From Faecalicatena fissicatena (GTDB lineage Bacteria; Bacillota; Clostridia; Lachnospirales; Lachnospiraceae), in the NCBI GenBank assembly GCA_001028025.1, contig LDAQ01000169.1, positions 1 to 7,718 on the forward strand: a DNA stretch of 7,718 bases, written 5' to 3'. Made by a program: the position numbers and the translations under genes. Shown here one piece after another: positions 5,968 to 7,718 of this stretch (positions are counted from its first letter, which is position 1; the number at the start of each line of letters is the position of its first letter). The notes beneath the pieces were generated by a model. That model did not search any database and was not told the DNA's origin. It was given only the letters and a program-made list of their open reading frames with translations.

Positions 5968-6031
5968 GGGATGCGCACTGCGGTGTACGAGGCAGATGCC
6001 GCGATGCGGCCGCCGCAGGCGCGGGTTTCCT
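5957..6031. repeat. GC-rich structured intergenic element, possible dispersed repeat
   Basis: About 75 bases are strikingly GC-rich compared with AT-rich flanks on both sides. The core folds as a hairpin with arms 5974-5983 and 5999-6008: CGCA and GCGG pair with CCGC and TGCG around one mismatch and one wobble, with a 15-base loop. Further short GC stems flank it (GCCC/GGGC at 5957-5967, CGCC/GGCG near 6011-6021). The block fits no coding frame convincingly. It resembles a REP-type or small mobile palindromic element; copy number could not be checked. Confidence 0.4.
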
Positions 6032-6063
6032 AAGCGAAACTCTATTTCATTATTCAATAGTTT

Positions 6064-6072
6064 TGTGGATAA
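6064..6072 (-). promoter_or_regulatory. Single perfect DnaA-box match
   Basis: TGTGGATAA on the plus strand is the exact complement of the consensus DnaA box TTATCCACA. It is isolated, with no second box or AT-rich unwinding region of an origin around it. It lies about 50 bases upstream of the expected nudC transcription start. It may be chance or a DnaA-responsive site. Confidence 0.3.
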
Positions 6073-6105
6073 GTCAATATCCAGGGTGCAGCAAAGGGGA
6101 AAATG

Positions 6106-6114
6106 TGCTATGAT
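6106..6114 (+). promoter_or_regulatory. Extended -10 promoter of nudC
   Basis: TGC-TATGAT (6106-6114) is an extended -10 element. The position 17 bases upstream (GTGCAG, 6086-6091) is a poor -35, as is common for extended -10 promoters. Initiation would fall near 6121, leaving a leader of about 26 bases. Confidence 0.45.
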
Positions 6115-6146
6115 AAAGAAGATCACAGAGAAAGCAGGTAAGGAAT

Positions 6147-6983
6147 ATGATACAGGATATTGCACCACATCGCTATGATAACGCATATACCCCGGCTCCC
6201 CCGGACAGAGACAGCGTTGCCCTATATTATGAGGAACATACCACACTTGTAAAGAATACGCCTGAAGGAATTGAGCTGCCCAGGTTTAAAGATTTGGAAC
6301 GGCTGAATGAGGATATTTATGAAGAGTATACATATTTATTTTCAATAGATGAGGAACGTTATTATCTGGTAGAGGAGATCAACAGAGAGCGCCTGTCTGT
6401 GTTTACCATGGAGAATACAGAGATCTTCCGCAGGTCTGATCCCCGGCACCTTGCATTTGCAGGGATTACGGGGTATCAGCTGTTTAACTGGTATAAGAAT
6501 CACAGGTATTGCGGACACTGCGGTTCCCTGATGAAAAAAGATAAGAAAGAGCGAATGCTCTATTGTGAAGAGTGCCATAATATGGAGTATCCAAAGATCT
6601 GTCCGGCAACGATTATCGGTGTAACCGATGGAAACAGGCTGCTGATGTCCAAATATGCCGGCAGGGCCTATAAAAGATATGCTCTTCTTGCAGGCTTTGT
6701 TGAAATCGGGGAGACGCTGGAAGAAACGGTAAAAAGAGAAGTCATGGAAGAAGTAGGGTTGAAGGTGAAGAATGTCAGGTATTATAAGAGTCAGCCATGG
6801 TCGTTTAGTGAGACGGTGCTGATGGGATTCTACTGTGATCTGGATGGAGACGACACCATTACGCTGGATGAAGAAGAATTGGCACTGGCGGAATGGTTTG
6901 AGCGGGAAGATATCCCGGTCGGCCCCTTAAGAGACAGCCTGACAAATGAGATGATTATGAAGTTTAAAAATGGAGAGATTTAG
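6147..6983 (+). CDS. nudC: NAD+ diphosphatase, NudC family
   Basis: This 278-residue zinc-containing Nudix hydrolase cleaves NAD(H) to NMN(H) and AMP. In E. coli the homologue also removes NAD caps from RNA. Domains in order are an N-terminal region (1-115), a zinc ribbon with C122, C125, C140 and C143 followed by the YPK variant of the usual YPR at 148-150, the Nudix box at 183-205 (G183-x5-E189, R197-E198, E201-E202, G204), and SQPWSF at 215-220. The last is the signature that distinguishes NudC-type NAD pyrophosphatases from other Nudix enzymes. All catalytic glutamates are present and length is close to family norm. The start is the ATG at 6147. Its AGGTAAGGA ribosome binding site lies very close, so initiation may use AGG at 6136-6138. 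The hemerythrin gene follows after 12 bases, and its AGGAGG overlaps this stop codon, which suggests a two-gene operon. Confidence 0.93.
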   Translation: MIQDIAPHRYDNAYTPAPPDRDSVALYYEEHTTLVKNTPEGIELPRFKDLERLNEDIYEEYTYLFSIDEERYYLVEEINRERLSVFTMENTEIFRRSDPRHLAFAGITGYQLFNWYKNHRYCGHCGSLMKKDKKERMLYCEECHNMEYPKICPATIIGVTDGNRLLMSKYAGRAYKRYALLAGFVEIGETLEETVKREVMEEVGLKVKNVRYYKSQPWSFSETVLMGFYCDLDGDDTITLDEEELALAEWFEREDIPVGPLRDSLTNEMIMKFKNGEI

Positions 6984-6995
6984 GAGGAAAATAAG

Positions 6996-7418
6996 ATGAG
7001 AGCAGAATTTGATGACAGTCTGGTAACTGGAAATGAGATGATTGACACGCAGCACAAGGAACTGATTGATAAGATCAATAAGCTTCTGGACAGCTGTGAA
7101 AGCGGCAGGGATAAACTGGTGGCTATTAAGACGCTGGATTATCTTGCTGATTATACGGATTTCCATTTTTCTGAGGAAGAGAAGCTTCAGGAAGAGATTG
7201 AGTATCCCGGGATTACAGAACACAAGAAGGAGCATGAGAAGCTCAGAACCGTGGTAAAGGAACTGTATGAGATGCTGGAAGAAGAGGAAGGTCCTTCCGA
7301 TGCGTTTGTGGAGCAGGTGAATAAGAACGTGATCGAATGGCTTTACCGCCATATTAAGGGATTTGACAGGTCTGTCGCAGAGTACAAGTTTATGACTGCA
7401 AACAGTGAACGGCTCTAG
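6996..7418 (+). CDS. Bacteriohemerythrin, oxygen-binding di-iron protein
   Basis: This 140-residue single-domain hemerythrin is a four-helix cytosolic protein with a non-heme di-iron site that reversibly binds O2. All seven expected iron ligands are visible: His20 (DTQHKEL), His57 and Glu61 (HFSEE), His76 and His80 (HKKEH), and His119 and Asp124 (HIKGFD). The N-terminal aromatic residue normally Trp is Phe5 here. Length is that of stand-alone bacteriohemerythrins, and no signalling domain is fused. A strong AGGAGG (6982-6987), overlapping the nudC stop codon, lies eight bases before ATG 6996, so the two genes are probably co-transcribed and perhaps coupled. In an anaerobe a role as oxygen sensor or scavenger is likely but inferred. 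Confidence 0.93.
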   Translation: MRAEFDDSLVTGNEMIDTQHKELIDKINKLLDSCESGRDKLVAIKTLDYLADYTDFHFSEEEKLQEEIEYPGITEHKKEHEKLRTVVKELYEMLEEEEGPSDAFVEQVNKNVIEWLYRHIKGFDRSVAEYKFMTANSERL

Positions 7419-7454
7419 GGATAAAGTTAGGGACTGTTTTTGTTATCGCTCCGA

Positions 7455-7477
7455 TGCTGTGCAGTGAATGCACAGCA
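7455..7477. terminator. Hairpin downstream of the hemerythrin gene
   Basis: TGCTGTGCA (7455-7463) and TGCACAGCA (7469-7477) form a perfect 9-bp stem with the loop GTGAA. It lies 36 bases after the stop codon, the normal place for a terminator, but no U-tract follows. A T-run (near 7437-7441) precedes it instead. It may be a 3'-end stabilising hairpin or a protein-binding dyad. Confidence 0.4.
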
Positions 7478-7532
7478 CGGTCTGAACATTAACACCGCCT
7501 GTGAACAGCCACAAAAGTTTTAACCGGGGGTG

Positions 7533-7561
7533 TTGACAAATCAGTTCGGATGGATTAGACT
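7533..7561 (+). promoter_or_regulatory. Strong sigma-A promoter before the final leader
   Basis: A consensus TTGACA (7533-7538) is followed after 17 bases by TAGACT (7556-7561), four of six matches to TATAAT. Initiation would be near 7568, only a few bases before the large hairpin. A short inverted repeat, TCAGT (7541-7545) and ACTGA (7559-7563), spans the spacer and the -10 box and could be an operator. Confidence 0.6.
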
Positions 7562-7572
7562 GAAGATTAGAG

Positions 7573-7619
7573 AAGAGCACGTGCGAATTATATTTTATAA
7601 TTTGTAGGTGTTCTTTTTT
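7573..7619 (+). terminator. Long hairpin with U-tract, terminator or attenuator
   Basis: Positions 7573-7592 pair with 7596-7615 around a TTT loop: 20 positions per arm, one G-G mismatch and three G-U wobbles, all of which are stable only in plus-strand RNA. The 3' arm runs into TTTTTT ending at 7619. It has the form of an intrinsic terminator for plus-strand RNA. It could end the nudC-hemerythrin transcript. Given the promoter just upstream, it could also attenuate a new transcript or close a short RNA of about 50 bases. Confidence 0.6.
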
Positions 7620-7660
7620 GTGCTTATTTGGGGAATGCTATTTTTAGAGAGGTGACGCTT

Positions 7661-7705
7661 ATGAAAAAAATGAATTTTAAGAAGCTGGCTTATGATATTA
7701 CTTGA
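7661..7705 (+). CDS. 14-codon open reading frame, leader peptide or broken gene
   Basis: ATG 7661 is preceded at five bases by AGAGAGGTGA, one of the best ribosome binding sites in the window. The frame codes MKKMNFKKLAYDIT and stops at TGA 7703-7705. A Lys-rich start like this is common at the head of secreted or membrane proteins, so it may be the start of a gene cut by a nonsense or frameshift mutation. It may also be a true leader peptide. It shows no run of codons for one amino acid as in classical attenuators. A second frame opens inside it at ATG 7692 (MILLEFPQN) and continues past the window edge, but without a good ribosome binding site. Confidence 0.35.
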   Translation: MKKMNFKKLAYDIT

Positions 7706-7718
7706 GTTTCCGCAAAAT

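Noticed and set aside
6042..6060. CTATT/AATAG hairpin followed by TTTT
   Set aside because: Five mostly AT base pairs with a 9-base loop are too weak for a terminator, and no plus-strand gene ends before it.
5917..6246. 109-codon minus-strand frame over the nudC upstream region
   Set aside because: It crosses the GC-rich hairpin element, two promoters and the nudC start, and has no recognisable domain.
6927..7352. 141-codon minus-strand frame opposite the hemerythrin gene
   Set aside because: The plus strand carries all seven iron ligands. The antisense translation is a Leu/Ile-rich shadow.
7596..7601. Perfect TATAAT near the window end
   Set aside because: It lies in the loop and 3' arm of the long hairpin and has no -35 at a useful distance, so it is explained by the AT-rich stem.

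Overview
The window looks like a chromosomal segment from an anaerobic, spore-forming Firmicute, most likely a Clostridia member of the Lachnospiraceae type. The reasons are purine-rich Shine-Dalgarno sequences, moderate GC content, a Csp-type germination-protease-like subtilase, and the style of the NudC and bacteriohemerythrin proteins. This assignment is an inference from gene content and could not be checked by a database search. No transposase, phage gene, CRISPR array, tRNA or rRNA is visible.

Layout, left to right. (1) Positions 1-300 are G-rich, with at most the tail of an upstream gene. (2) A KefB/NapA-type cation:proton antiporter lies at 365-1636 (+). (3) It converges on a cytosolic-type S8 subtilase with intact catalytic residues and a large insertion, 1706-3409 (-). 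A hairpin overlaps the antiporter stop codon. The subtilase is preceded by a candidate sporulation sigma-E promoter. (4) Divergent from it, behind a good sigma-A promoter (TTGAAG-N16-TATAAT), is a two-gene operon. The first gene, 3622-4473, joins a four-Cys zinc ribbon to 13 uninterrupted 11-residue repeats resembling the LEA group 3 motif. The second, 4484-4963, is a divergent LspA-like lipoprotein signal peptidase. (5) The operon converges on, and overlaps by 20 bases, a D-2-hydroxyacid dehydrogenase gene, 4944-5876 (-). That gene has its own promoter with an operator-like inverted repeat. (6) Positions 5950-6146 hold a very GC-rich structured element, a lone DnaA-box match and an extended -10 promoter. 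(7) nudC (6147-6983, +) and a bacteriohemerythrin gene (6996-7418, +) form a tight pair. (8) The last 300 bases hold two hairpins, a strong promoter and a 14-codon reading frame with a good ribosome binding site.

How the parts fit together. nudC and the hemerythrin plausibly serve redox or oxygen stress, through NAD(H) or NAD-capped RNA turnover and O2 binding. The repeat protein with the LspA paralogue is the least ordinary unit and suggests an envelope or membrane stress function, but that is inference. The antiporter, subtilase and dehydrogenase look like independent transcription units.
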